A stretch of DNA of 64,000 nt from positions 434,001 through 498,000 of the forward strand of contig NZ_FXYE01000001.1 of assembly GCF_900184935.1 (NCBI RefSeq), read 5' to 3'. This stretch comes from Actibacterium lipolyticum. Lineage in GTDB: Bacteria > Pseudomonadota > Alphaproteobacteria > Rhodobacterales > Rhodobacteraceae. Below, one piece after another: positions 18,244 through 27,034 of the stretch. The translations under genes and the position numbers were made by a program. Under the pieces are notes generated by a model. The model saw only the letters and a list, made by a program, of their open reading frames with translations, had not been told where the DNA came from and did no database searches. Position 1 is the stretch's first letter. Each line of letters starts with the position of its first letter.

Positions 18244-18413
18244 CGTGGTCTCCCTGCTTTTGTTGGATGCAAGCAAGGTTGCATTACGTTTACATTTCGT
18301 CAACGTTTTATAATTGTCGACTGCGGGCGCGAGTTGTGACTGTTGAAATAGTAAGAAAATATCGACATCATATGCGAAAAATATCAGCGATTTGCACATG
18401 AAGAGGGCTCGAA

Positions 18414-18935
18414 ATGACTGACAAAACCACCGCTGACCGTCGAATCGTCTCCTCCCGGCATCTGGCCGAAGGCGATGGCTGGGAACTTTCAGAGCTTGAG
18501 TTTGGTCTGATCGTGGGCTTCAACGCCTTCTCGCGATGGGTCACACGCTGCATGGCTGCTGCGGGCCAGCCCGACCTCAGCCCGCTCGAAATTCTGATCC
18601 TGCATAACGTCAACCACCGGGACAGGGACAAGCGGCTCTCTGACATCAGCTTTCTGCTCAACATCGAAGACGGCCATACGGTGAACTATGCCCTGCGCAA
18701 ATTGCTTAAGGCCGGACTGCTGGTTTCGGAGAAGAGGGGCAAGGAAGTATTCTACCGCACTTCGGCAGAGGGGATCGCGCTGTGCAAAGCCTACCGCGAT
18801 GTGCGGCGGCAATGTCTACTGGAAGGGCTGTCACCCACGGATATGAGCGGCGCTGAGCTGCGCGAACTGGCCCGTATGCTGCGCGCACTGTCGGGCCACT
18901 ACGACCAAGCCAGCCGCGCAGCCGCATCGCTTTGA
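18414..18935 (+). CDS. Winged-helix (MarR-type) transcriptional regulator
   Basis: 173 residues. A helical first part (GLIVGFNAFSRWVTRCMAAA) is followed by a winged-helix domain (LSPLEILILHNVNHRDRDKR, ISFLLNIEDGHTVNYALRKL, LKAGLLVSEKRGKEVFYRTS) of the predicted MarR-like class. It is divergent from the pyroglutamate import and cleavage operon across a 170-bp AT-rich gap holding TATAAT and TTGACG-like elements. It is therefore probably that operon's regulator. The effector is unknown. Confidence 0.85.
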   Translation: MTDKTTADRRIVSSRHLAEGDGWELSELEFGLIVGFNAFSRWVTRCMAAAGQPDLSPLEILILHNVNHRDRDKRLSDISFLLNIEDGHTVNYALRKLLKAGLLVSEKRGKEVFYRTSAEGIALCKAYRDVRRQCLLEGLSPTDMSGAELRELARMLRALSGHYDQASRAAASL

Positions 18936-19366
18936 AATCGCAGTTCGCGCCAGCATCGAGACCGGACCTGCCTTCGTCTTCGAGGGGCACTCACCGTGTA
19001 TTTCGATCGTCCGATTGGCTTTTCGCGCTCCAAACAGCAGCCGGTTCGGAATTTTTCGCAACGGCGGTGAACTGACCGGACCCCGACCTTCGAACTTTTG
19101 CTTCCGCCTGAAGCTAGTGTTTGCAGTCAATGTCGGCTTGTTCGTCGGGCAAAACTGTTTTCGCGCATCGCCGCGAATGACGGCTCTTCGTCCTGGGGGC
19201 CGGATTCAGAGCCTCCAGACCTCATGCACCGATGCAGTTCTTGGAAACTAGAAAAACAGCCAACTAGGCTGAAACCCACCCGTCAAAACCGCCAAATTTG
19301 GTAAAAGGTGCGGTCTGACCCGGCAGAAGTTGCGTTTCAAGCCGGACGACACAGAAATTTTGAAAG
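18936..19366. other. Non-coding stretch before tRNA-Gln
   Basis: No gene is supported. The text has repeat-like phrases (AATGTCGGCTTGTTCG, ACCGGACCCCGACCTTCG) similar in style to the worn repeats near 7.3 and 8.9 kb. The last part, next to the tRNA 3' end, would include the tRNA trailer; no strong terminator hairpin was found. Confidence 0.45.
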
Positions 19367-19441
19367 TGGCTGGGGTGGTAGGATTCGAACCTACGGTACA
19401 CGCTACCAAAAAGCGTTGCCTTACCACTTGGCTACACCCCA
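19367..19441 (-). tRNA. tRNA-Gln (anticodon UUG)
   Basis: 75 bases including an encoded CCA. The acceptor arms TGGGGTG and CACCCCA pair perfectly, with G as discriminator. The D arm has AGCCAAGTGGTAAGGC. The anticodon stem ACGCT/AGCGT encloses a TTTTGGT loop with anticodon TTG, reading CAA/CAG glutamine codons. The T arm is GTAGG-TTCGAAT-CCTAC. Alphaproteobacteria of this type generally charge this tRNA with Glu and amidate it (GatCAB), which fits the gltX gene in the same window. Confidence 0.97.
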
Positions 19442-19453
19442 ACTGTGGGCGGT

Positions 19454-19482
19454 TAATTACGCCGGACTGGCCGGCTCTTCAA
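19454..19482 (-). promoter_or_regulatory. Promoter of tRNA-Gln
   Basis: On the minus strand a -35 TTGAAG (19477-19482) and a -10 TAATTA (19454-19459) are separated by 17 bases. The -10 lies about 12 bases before the tRNA 5' end, which gives a sensible start site for a tRNA precursor. Confidence 0.6.
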
Positions 19483-19534
19483 GCCCCATTTCAACAAAAA
19501 TTTCATGCAAGCGTAACTATCTTCAAATGACTGT

Positions 19535-20368
19535 TCACAGCCGGATCGGATGCGCCTTGGCCAGCGTGTCAAAGGCCATAAGCGTTTCGACCAATGCCGA
19601 CATCTGATCCAGCGGGATCATGTTCGGACCATCGGATGGCGCGGTATCTGGCGCTTCGTGGGTTTCAATGAACACCGCAGCGATTCCCAACGATACGGCG
19701 CAGCGCGCCATGACCGGTGCGAATTCGCGCTGGCCACCGGATGCCCCGCCAAGTCCGCCGGGTTGCTGCACCGAATGGGTCGCGTCCATAACCACCGGAT
19801 ACCCGGTCTTCATCATTGTCGGAAGGCTGCGCATGTCTGCAACCAAAGTGTTGTACCCAAAAGAGGTGCCGCGTTCCGTCAGCAAAATTCGCTTGTTTCC
19901 CGTCGCTTCGACTTTGGTCACAACATTTTCCATGTCCCATGGGGCAAGGAACTGGCCCTTTTTGATGTTGATCACCGCGCCGGTTTCACCTGCGGCAACC
20001 AAAAGGTCAGTTTGACGGCAAAGGAAGGCAGGGATTTGCAGGATGTCGACAACTTCGGCCACCGGCGCGCACTGCTCGGGAGAGTGGATGTCGGTCAACA
20101 GGGGCACATCCAACGCTTTTTTGACACCAGCAAGGATGTCCAGCCCGGCCTCCATGCCGACACCACGTTTGCCGGAAAGAGAGGTGCGGTTGGCCTTGTC
20201 ATAAGACGCCTTGAAGACAAAGCCTGCGCCAACTGCCGCGCACGCCTCTTTCATGGTGCCAGCGATCATTTGGGCATGATCGGCACTTTCAAGTTGGCAA
20301 GGTCCGGCGATAACCGTCAGCGGATGGTCGTTGCCGATGGTCAGCGAGCCGATTTGTACGTCATTCAT
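19535..20368 (-). CDS. kdsA: 3-deoxy-8-phosphooctulonate synthase
   Basis: 277 residues, full length. VIAGPCQLES, FKASYDKANRTS, LLTDIHSPEQ, LQIPAFLCRQTDLL and KKGQFLAPWDM are KdsA signatures. It condenses phosphoenolpyruvate with arabinose 5-phosphate to give Kdo-8-phosphate, the precursor of Kdo in lipopolysaccharide and in the poly-Kdo linker of group 2 type capsules. It starts directly after the kpsE stop, so it is cotranscribed with capsule export genes, which suggests dedicated Kdo supply for capsule. Confidence 0.96.
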   Translation of the reverse strand: MNDVQIGSLTIGNDHPLTVIAGPCQLESADHAQMIAGTMKEACAAVGAGFVFKASYDKANRTSLSGKRGVGMEAGLDILAGVKKALDVPLLTDIHSPEQCAPVAEVVDILQIPAFLCRQTDLLVAAGETGAVINIKKGQFLAPWDMENVVTKVEATGNKRILLTERGTSFGYNTLVADMRSLPTMMKTGYPVVMDATHSVQQPGGLGGASGGQREFAPVMARCAVSLGIAAVFIETHEAPDTAPSDGPNMIPLDQMSALVETLMAFDTLAKAHPIRL

Positions 20369-22000
20369 TTAGCCGGATACCTGTTCTCTGAGGATGGATG
20401 CAGTCAGCGATATCATCAGGTATATGCCGCCGAAGATCAGAAACGCCAGAAGCGTATTTTCAAATGCGCGCGGATATGTCGGTTCGTCGGGTGCGATGGG
20501 GATCACGCCCAGTTCAAGATACCGGACCTGACGGTTCGCTTCGATCCGCGCGGTTTCAACCTGTTGCAATGCCTGTTGCAGCAACAACTGACGGTTCGCC
20601 AATTCGGCCTCAGCAATGCGCAGCTCTGCCGAAATGCGGGCCAAAGATTCCGTGCCGGTGGTGCTTTCGGTCATTGACGCGCGAAGCTCTTCAACAAGGT
20701 TTTCAAGCCGCTTAACGTCACCGCGGACGCCATCAACACGGGCTTTGTTGGGGCGTGCGTTATCAAGCAACTGATCAAGCTGAAGCCGCTTTTCGCGAAG
20801 TTGGCTTTCAAAAGAGGTGATCTGCCCCATCAGCGCACTTGTTTCAGACACCGGGTCAAGCACGCCCAGCTTTTCCTGAAGCTCTAACACCCGGTTTTGG
20901 GCATCGGTCATACGCTCTTCCGCGCGCTCATAGCTGCCAATCGCGCCTTCCATCTGATCGCCGCGCAACCGTTGGGTCAGGCTGTCGACGCGTTCTTCGG
21001 CGTATGAAATGAGGGCTTTTGAAAACGCAGCAGAGGTTTCCGGGTCGGCCGCGACAACCTCCATCTTCATGATGCCTTCGGTTGGATCATAGCCGATTTT
21101 TACGTTTTTCTTATAGACCTTATAGGCCGCTTCGCGGCTGGCATCAGCATCCAGTTTTTGGATGGGGTCGATGTGATCTTGGCTGAAATGATCGCGAAAA
21201 CCCAGATCATCATCCAAGCGCCGCATGGCATCACGCGATTCCAGATAGCTTTGCACCGTGATCGAATCCTGCTGCACGGCCAGCCCCGTTCCCGCGAACA
21301 TGCTGCCCAGCCCGCCACCAAGCGAGCTTTCGGCCTGTTGAATGACGAATTCGGATTTCGTTGCATACATCGGCGTCGCGATCGCAAAGTAGTAATACCC
21401 AGCAAGCAAACCGGGCAGAAATACAAACGCGAACAGGCGCGATAGCATAAGGAAGAAACGCCGCCGCCTGCGCCGCGCGATGTCTTGTTGGATGCGATAA
21501 ACCTGATCCGCAGCCGAAGGCGGTTTGCCAACTTCGGTCGATGGCAGATTGTCTTTTCGATCTTGCGGAACGGTTTGCGGCAGCTTGGGCTTAGCCTCTT
21601 CCGTGGTGGTCTGATCCGTGGTTGCCAGTTCTAGCAGGTTTGCCTTCTGGAAGGGGTCAATGCCTTGTTTGCGAAGCTGGCGGACCGCATCAAAATCGGA
21701 CGTGGGGGAAAGCCCATGTTTTTGGGCCACCCGGCGTGCCATACGCAATTGGCGCCCGGTCAGCCCCTCTTTGCGGATATCTGCGATTTCGGCATCAACA
21801 CGGGGTTCATCCGTTTTAGGAAGCCGGTCCGTTTCTGACAGCTTTTTCAGTTCGGGTTCTTGTGCCGCTGTTGGGAATTTCTTGTCGCCAAAGCCGTCGT
21901 CAACCGGCTGCTGCGCCACATTTGCGGCGGCAGTGGTTCCACCAGCAGGTGGCGGGTTCCGACGAGCGCGGTACTTTTTAGCCCTGGGTTTGGTAGTCAT
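20369..22000 (-). CDS. kpsE: Capsule polysaccharide export inner-membrane protein (KpsE/Wzz type)
   Basis: 543 residues from the ATG at 21998-22000, which overlaps the kpsT end by 23 bases. An N-terminal extension of about 150 residues, rich in Lys, Pro and charged residues, precedes the first membrane helix (FFLMLSRLFAFVFLPGLLAG). A long periplasmic coiled coil follows (MTDAQNRVLELQEKLGV, QLREKRLQLDQLLDN), and a C-terminal helix (LLAFLIFGGIYLMISLTASI) closes the protein. This topology is that of KpsE-like polysaccharide co-polymerases. The cytoplasmic extension is longer than in E. coli KpsE. Confidence 0.88.
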   Translation of the reverse strand: MTTKPRAKKYRARRNPPPAGGTTAAANVAQQPVDDGFGDKKFPTAAQEPELKKLSETDRLPKTDEPRVDAEIADIRKEGLTGRQLRMARRVAQKHGLSPTSDFDAVRQLRKQGIDPFQKANLLELATTDQTTTEEAKPKLPQTVPQDRKDNLPSTEVGKPPSAADQVYRIQQDIARRRRRRFFLMLSRLFAFVFLPGLLAGYYYFAIATPMYATKSEFVIQQAESSLGGGLGSMFAGTGLAVQQDSITVQSYLESRDAMRRLDDDLGFRDHFSQDHIDPIQKLDADASREAAYKVYKKNVKIGYDPTEGIMKMEVVAADPETSAAFSKALISYAEERVDSLTQRLRGDQMEGAIGSYERAEERMTDAQNRVLELQEKLGVLDPVSETSALMGQITSFESQLREKRLQLDQLLDNARPNKARVDGVRGDVKRLENLVEELRASMTESTTGTESLARISAELRIAEAELANRQLLLQQALQQVETARIEANRQVRYLELGVIPIAPDEPTYPRAFENTLLAFLIFGGIYLMISLTASILREQVSG

Positions 22001-22637
22001 ACAGCGCTTTCGCCTCTTCCAGCGTGTCAAACATATGCAATTGGCCGTCTTTCAAGACAGCCGCAGATCGGCAGAACTTTTCAAGCGTCGCGGCCTGATG
22101 TGACACGACGATAATTGTGCTTTTTTCCAACCGTTCGCGCAGGATGCCACCTGCTTTCTTGTTGAATTCGACATCTGTCGTCGAAGGCATACCTTCGTCA
22201 ATTAGATAGATGTCGAACTCCAATGCCAAGAGCAGCGAAAAGCAGAAACGAGCTTTCATCCCCGAACTGTAGGTGCCCACGGGCATATCGAAGTATTCTT
22301 CCAGCCCGCACATCCAGCGCGAGAATGCTTCGACATAGTCGGGGTCTAGCCCGTAAAGCTGTGCGATATAGCGGGCGTTTTCCCGCCCAGTGTGCCGCCC
22401 AACAACGCCGCCCATAAAGCCCAGCGGGAAAGAGATGCGGCTGGTACGGGTAATGGTGCCTTCATCGGGCTTTTCCAGCCCAGCCATCATATTGATCAGG
22501 GTCGTTTTGCCGGTGCCGTTCGGGGCCAGAATGCCAAGCGAGTTGCCCAATTCCACGCGGAAAGACACGCGATCAAGAATAACCTTGCGCTGCGTCCCCG
22601 TCCAAAAGGATTTGCTGACGTCCCTAAACTCTATCAT
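21978..22637 (-). CDS. kpsT: Capsule export ABC transporter ATP-binding protein
   Basis: 219 residues, the size of KpsT. Walker A reads APNGTGKTT, the signature is YSSGMKARF, and Walker B is FDIYLIDEGM; the switch His lies in IIVVSHQAATL. It would energise export of capsular polysaccharide with a KpsM permease. No kpsM is adjacent: upstream are only 205 non-coding bases and then nhaA. The permease must therefore be encoded elsewhere, unlike the usual kpsMT pair. Confidence 0.9.
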   Translation of the reverse strand: MIEFRDVSKSFWTGTQRKVILDRVSFRVELGNSLGILAPNGTGKTTLINMMAGLEKPDEGTITRTSRISFPLGFMGGVVGRHTGRENARYIAQLYGLDPDYVEAFSRWMCGLEEYFDMPVGTYSSGMKARFCFSLLLALEFDIYLIDEGMPSTTDVEFNKKAGGILRERLEKSTIIVVSHQAATLEKFCRSAAVLKDGQLHMFDTLEEAKALYDYQTQG

Positions 22638-22798
22638 TCACTCGCCTTGGCGCTGCCCATCGCCGCTTTATTACCGTTTTGTGTTCGACGTTTCCGGTAA
22701 AACAACACTACTCATACATCTAGACTTCATTATGTCGGATGCGTTTCTCAATTTTCAATGAAGATTGGGGGGCGTGCACGGGCAAACTGCACGCGGTT

Positions 22799-22833
22799 TT
22801 CCCCGGCAATGCTATTCTTAGCTTGCCGGGGAA
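22799..22833 (-). terminator. Terminator-like hairpin after nhaA
   Basis: Arms of 11 bases (TTCCCCGGCAA and TTGCCGGGGAA) enclose a second short stem (GCTA/TAGC). It lies 10 bases beyond the nhaA stop. No T-run follows in the minus direction, so it may be a Rho-dependent end or a message stabiliser rather than an intrinsic terminator. Confidence 0.5.
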
Positions 22834-22842
22834 AGGTTTTGA

Positions 22843-24120
22843 TTAGGCGTCCTGCTTTTCGATCCGCAGAATGCGGCCCGCAACGATTGCGATGATCGCT
22901 GCGGCAAAGCTGAACAATGCACCCATTTTAGCAGCATCCTGAACACGGACACCTTCCAGATGCACTGTTCCGTCAAACGCAACAGAGGCGATGAACAACG
23001 AGACCGTAAAGCCGATGGCGGAAACGCAGCCGATGACAAACAGGTCAGACGTGCGCATTCCGGCAGGCAGGCCAAGACGCATAGGATGCGCCGCGATGTA
23101 GCCAAAGATCATCACGCCAAGCGGTTTACCAATCAGCAGACCAGCCAGAACCAGCCATGTTGGCGACCCGATGGACGAGAATTCAACACCGGCATTCAAC
23201 AAGCCGAAGAGGAACAGGATCAGCTCTACGAAGTGCTTCAGCGAGTGTTCGATCTGGTTCAGAAGGTCGGTCAGATACTGCTCTGCCTCAGAGAAGATAC
23301 CGAAGGCGCGGTCCGCATGTGGGATCGTCGGAACAATCGGCAGCAGACCCAGCGCTGGGTGAATGCCAGCCTCTTGGAAGCCGTACCAGCTTAGCGCGCC
23401 AGCGATCAGGTAGGGCCAGAACGACAGGTATTTGCGGATCCAGCTGGATTTCGTGCGCAGTTGATCGCCCTTGTCCAACTGACGTGGAAGCCAGTTAAAC
23501 AGAACAAACACGGTAATTGCGGCACCCAGTGAAAGCAGCAGCCATTCAGGCGCAAGCTCTGCCGACGGATAGAAGATCGCCAGAATGATCAGGCCAGCAG
23601 CATCATCTGCGATGGCCAGCAGCAGCAGGAACCGGACAGCAGGGTGGCCTGCGCCGAACACGATGCGTCCGACAAGATAGGAAAACGCGATGTCGGTTGC
23701 CGTTGGGATCGCCCAGCCGCGGCTCACCGCGTTATAGGTTTCAGAGCCCAAAATTGCGGCAAGGCCAAGATATACGGTAATCGGTCCGACCATTCCGCCA
23801 AGTGTGGCAATCAACGGGGTCGCAGCCTTTTTGCCGCGCAAAGAGCCGTTCTTCAGAATGACCGCTTCCCAGACTTCTTTTGCGGCAATCGCAAAGAAGA
23901 ATGCCATCAGCACGTCGTTCACAAGATAATGCAGGGTCAAAGTTCGGTGTATATGACCTTCAACCTCGTGCGCGTGGCCGATGATGAAGTCGTCGATCAG
24001 TATGAATTCGACGAAGTCATGATACGAGTGTGCATCAACGTTGACCCAAACCAGTGCGATTAACGCGCCGAGTATCAGCAACAGCGAATAGTTGGTTACA
24101 AAATCCCATACGCGATACAT
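22843..24120 (-). CDS. nhaA: Na+/H+ antiporter NhaA
   Basis: 425 residues, slightly longer than E. coli NhaA, with about 12 membrane helices. The ion-binding segment LLLLAIADDAAGL carries the paired aspartates; PTATDIAFSYLVG and LFIASVAFDG-type motifs are present. It exports sodium in exchange for protons at the inner membrane, which fits a marine lifestyle. It is a single gene with the permease gene 69 bp upstream on the same strand. Confidence 0.93.
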   Translation of the reverse strand: MYRVWDFVTNYSLLLILGALIALVWVNVDAHSYHDFVEFILIDDFIIGHAHEVEGHIHRTLTLHYLVNDVLMAFFFAIAAKEVWEAVILKNGSLRGKKAATPLIATLGGMVGPITVYLGLAAILGSETYNAVSRGWAIPTATDIAFSYLVGRIVFGAGHPAVRFLLLLAIADDAAGLIILAIFYPSAELAPEWLLLSLGAAITVFVLFNWLPRQLDKGDQLRTKSSWIRKYLSFWPYLIAGALSWYGFQEAGIHPALGLLPIVPTIPHADRAFGIFSEAEQYLTDLLNQIEHSLKHFVELILFLFGLLNAGVEFSSIGSPTWLVLAGLLIGKPLGVMIFGYIAAHPMRLGLPAGMRTSDLFVIGCVSAIGFTVSLFIASVAFDGTVHLEGVRVQDAAKMGALFSFAAAIIAIVAGRILRIEKQDA

Positions 24121-24189
24121 GCATATTCCCCGTGGTTTTCCGCGTTGAAATAGTGCATGCGAAAAGGGGGGGCAACCTTCGCATGGCTG

Positions 24190-25227
24190 TTAGGCGGCGA
24201 CGCTCCAAATTACGCCCGCAATTATCGCTCCGATCATGGCAAATCCGATGTACGCGGCGAAAACTTTGGGCTTAACCAGCGCCCATACCGCGATTGCGGC
24301 GGGAATGCAGCTTACCCCACCTGCCAGAACGAAGGACATTGCCGCGCCGTCGCTCATGCCTTGTTGCAGCAAGCTGTCAACCAGAGGCACCGCCGCGAAG
24401 CCGTTCAGATAGGCAGGGGCGCCCACAAGTGCGCCCAGCAGGATCGGGCGCAGCCCATCACCGCCCAGCACATTGGCGATCAACTCGGCCGGGACGTAGT
24501 GCAGCATCAGCGCTTCGATCATATAGGCAAGCAACAGCCACTTCCCTAAGAACATTGCGTTTTCGATCACGGTTGTGCGGAACGTTTTGCGCCGGGAATC
24601 TTCTTTCCAGAAGGCCCAGACAGGTTTCCCACTAAACGGGGAGGGGCCGCACCCACAGCTGCCACAGCTGGATTTTTGCGGTTTCAGAGGATCGCTGAAT
24701 ATCGCCGTTCGGGAAAGAGCACTTGTCGAAAGCCCGCCGAACAGCCCGATGCCAACCGCAGCAAGCGTTTTCGCAATCGCGAAGTCAAAGCCAAGTGTGC
24801 CCGACGTTACAAGGAACATCGCCGGGTCCATCAATGGCGAGGCAAGCCAAAATGCCATGACCGCAGACAGTGGCGCGCCGACAGCCAACATTGCCGCGAT
24901 GAACGGAATCACCTCGCACGAGCAAAAGGGCGAAAGCCCGCCCATTGCGGCGGCCAGAAGGATCATGCGCGTTTCGCGCCCTTCAAAGGCTTTCGCCAAA
25001 AGGGCTTCGGCCCCAGTCGCCTTAAGATACCCAACGGCCAATACTGCAAAGACGATGAACACGCCGGTATGGGCAATGGCACCTGCGGCGAAGGTCAGGG
25101 TCGGCCACAGCTGAGCCATGTCGAATATGGCTATGGCGACGGGGATCAAAAGGATCGCAAGCCAAGCCTTGTCAGTTCGCCGCCAAAGTGCGGGAAGCCG
25201 CGCGGGTGTCAGGGAAGCATCAGTCAT
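24190..25227 (-). CDS. ArsP/DUF318-type permease
   Basis: 345 residues from the ATG at 25225-25227, which overlaps the arsR stop. About eight membrane helices. Each half holds a permease motif: GGLSPFCSCEVIPFIAAML and AGGVSCIPAAIAVW. A cytosolic loop in the middle is Cys-rich (SSCGSCGCGPSPF), as in metal- or metalloid-efflux members of the family (ArsP-like organoarsenical or Cu/Zn exporters). Pairing with an ArsR repressor supports metal or metalloid export. The ion itself is not decidable. Confidence 0.83.
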   Translation of the reverse strand: MTDASLTPARLPALWRRTDKAWLAILLIPVAIAIFDMAQLWPTLTFAAGAIAHTGVFIVFAVLAVGYLKATGAEALLAKAFEGRETRMILLAAAMGGLSPFCSCEVIPFIAAMLAVGAPLSAVMAFWLASPLMDPAMFLVTSGTLGFDFAIAKTLAAVGIGLFGGLSTSALSRTAIFSDPLKPQKSSCGSCGCGPSPFSGKPVWAFWKEDSRRKTFRTTVIENAMFLGKWLLLAYMIEALMLHYVPAELIANVLGGDGLRPILLGALVGAPAYLNGFAAVPLVDSLLQQGMSDGAAMSFVLAGGVSCIPAAIAVWALVKPKVFAAYIGFAMIGAIIAGVIWSVAA

Positions 25228-25564
25228 GGGTATGCCCTTCATGCGGCTTGTCGGCATCGGCACAGCATTCTGACAACAAGAAGCGCGATAGGGCCTCCAT
25301 CTCGTCATAGGCGGCGGCAATGCAGATGATGGAACGGCCCTGGCGAGCCTGCGTAACCAACCCGGCTTGGGTCAGGATCTTCATGTGGTGCGTCAGCGTG
25401 GAGCCTGTGACACCGCTTCGGTTGCCTAGTTCGCCAATCGGCAAACCGTTGGGGCCTGCGCGTACCAGACAGCGCAGCACCAAGAGGCGCTGTTCGGATC
25501 CAAGTGCCGCAAATGTGGATGCGGCACGGGCGAGGGTTGCGTCATCAAGCTCTGAGTGTTTCAT
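25220..25564 (-). CDS. ArsR-family metal-responsive repressor
   Basis: 114 residues with a winged helix: FAALGSEQRLLVLRCLVRAG, IGELGNRSGVTGSTLTHHMK and LTQAGLVTQARQGRSIICIA. The usual ELCVC Cys pair of arsenic sensors in the recognition helix is absent. Instead the C-terminus ends LLSECCADADKPHEGHTHD, a Cys and His cluster that could bind metal. Its stop overlaps the permease start, so the two are translationally coupled. A dyad-like AT-rich stretch (TTTCTAGAAATATCG) upstream may be its operator. Confidence 0.87.
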   Translation of the reverse strand: MKHSELDDATLARAASTFAALGSEQRLLVLRCLVRAGPNGLPIGELGNRSGVTGSTLTHHMKILTQAGLVTQARQGRSIICIAAAYDEMEALSRFLLSECCADADKPHEGHTHD

Positions 25565-25641
25565 ATTTTTATATTTCTAGAAATATCGAAATGAGTCAAC
25601 CGATATTTGGAAATCCCACCGAAAGTGGTTAAGTCAGGCCC

Positions 25642-26247
25642 ATGTCCGCCCCACTGGAAACCCTAAAGACAGAGCTTTCGGCCTGTGCCCTGTGTGCTGA
25701 TCGTTTCGCGCAAACGGCCACTGCCCACAGGCCCCGTCCGGTTTTGTGGTTTCAGCCCGGTGCGCGCATCTTGGTGGCGGGGCAGGCGCCGGGGATGCGG
25801 GTTCATAAGGCGGGCAAGCCGTTCTTTGACCCTTCGGGTGATCGCCTGCGTGATTGGATGGGCTTGGACGAGGCGCAGTTTTACGACCAATCGCGTGTCG
25901 CTGTCTTGCCCATGGCGTTTTGCTTTCCCGGCTATGACGCAAAAGGGGCTGACCTGCCGCCGCCGAAGATTTGCACAACCACATGGCATGACCGCATCGT
26001 GCCGGAACTGGGGGATGTGCCGTTGACGTTGCTTATCGGTGGATACGCCCAGAAATACTTTTTAAAGGCTGGGGCAAAGGGCGGTGTCACCCGCACGGTT
26101 GACCGCTGGCGCGAACATGCGCCGCGCGTCTTTCCCTTGCCGCACCCGTCGTGGCGGAATACGGGATGGCTAAAGAAAAACCCGTGGTTCGCATCGGAAC
26201 TGCTGCCCGAACTGCGCGCACGCGTGAAAGAGGTGATGGATGACTAA
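25642..26247 (+). CDS. Uracil-DNA glycosylase family protein
   Basis: 201 residues. The fold motifs are LVAGQAPGMRVHKAGKPFFD (motif 1 region) and LPHPSWRNTGW (HPS loop near the end). Two N-terminal cysteines (CALCAD) resemble the start of the Fe-S site of family 4/5 enzymes, but the later cysteine pair is not evident. Catalytic activity is therefore uncertain; it may be one of the diverged UDG-fold proteins common in Proteobacteria. It overlaps the SseB gene by eight bases. Confidence 0.83.
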   Translation: MSAPLETLKTELSACALCADRFAQTATAHRPRPVLWFQPGARILVAGQAPGMRVHKAGKPFFDPSGDRLRDWMGLDEAQFYDQSRVAVLPMAFCFPGYDAKGADLPPPKICTTTWHDRIVPELGDVPLTLLIGGYAQKYFLKAGAKGGVTRTVDRWREHAPRVFPLPHPSWRNTGWLKKNPWFASELLPELRARVKEVMDD

Positions 26248-27031
26248 CGAAACCCCGCTGGATCATGCGCATATGGCGATGGAGGCCGCACCGGGCGACG
26301 ACGCCATGCGCCTGCGCTTCTTTGAGCGGTTGGCCGATTGCGAACTTTTCATGCTGCTGGTTGCAGAACCTGAAGGGGATAACATCACCCCACAGGTGTT
26401 CGAACTTGAAGGCGGGTCATTCATTTTGGTCTTTGACCGCGAAGAACGCTTGGCCGAATTCGTGGGCGACACGGCCCCCTATGCGGCGTTGTCGGGCCGC
26501 GTGATTGCCAACATGTTAGAGGATCAGGGCATTGGCCTTGGTGTGAACCTTGGCGTCGCCCCATCGTCGATCCTTATCCCGGCAGAGGCTGTCAGCTGGC
26601 TGGCCGTGACCCTTTCCCAACGCCCGACCGAGGTAGAGGCCTCGCCGGTTGAAATCACAGCCCCCGCTGGCATTCCCGACTTTTTGCTGACGGCGCTGGA
26701 CACCAAGATGGCGACCGCGGCGGGGCTTGCCCCGTTGGCCTACCTTGTCGGCGTAACATATGAGGGCGGACAGCACGGGCATATGCTTGCCTTTGTCGGT
26801 GCGGTTCCGGGTGCCGAAAACGCCTTGGCCCAAGCCGCGAACGAGGCGCTGACCTTCAGTGGGATCGAAGCGGGCGCGATTGATGTGGCGTTCTTTAGTG
26901 CAACTGACCCTATGGCCGCCCGGTTGGCTCGTGTCGGGTTGCGGTTTGATTTGCCAGATCTGCACCAAACGACACCAAGCGGGCCGTCGGCCCCCGGAAT
27001 GGACCCGAACAAGCCGCCAAAGCTGCGCTAG
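26240..27031 (+). CDS. SseB family protein
   Basis: 263 residues, cytoplasmic, no membrane helix. The N-terminal half holds the SseB domain: RLADCELFMLLVAEPEG, LEGGSFILVFDREERLAEFV and ALSGRVIANMLEDQGIGLGV. The C-terminal half is an SseB C-terminal-like extension with low similarity. The molecular function of the family is not established. It is translationally coupled to the UDG-fold gene upstream and convergent with the ghrA-rodA-mre operon. Confidence 0.85.
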   Translation: MTNETPLDHAHMAMEAAPGDDAMRLRFFERLADCELFMLLVAEPEGDNITPQVFELEGGSFILVFDREERLAEFVGDTAPYAALSGRVIANMLEDQGIGLGVNLGVAPSSILIPAEAVSWLAVTLSQRPTEVEASPVEITAPAGIPDFLLTALDTKMATAAGLAPLAYLVGVTYEGGQHGHMLAFVGAVPGAENALAQAANEALTFSGIEAGAIDVAFFSATDPMAARLARVGLRFDLPDLHQTTPSGPSAPGMDPNKPPKLR

Positions 27032-27034
27032 GGC

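Noticed and set aside
18244-18413. Exact promoters between dctP and the winged-helix regulator
   Set aside because: TATAAT and TTGACG-like boxes are visible but cannot be paired at good spacing with confidence on either strand.
18936-19441. tRNA-Gln as an integration site for a mobile element
   Set aside because: No integrase gene, direct repeat of the tRNA end or island was found beside it.
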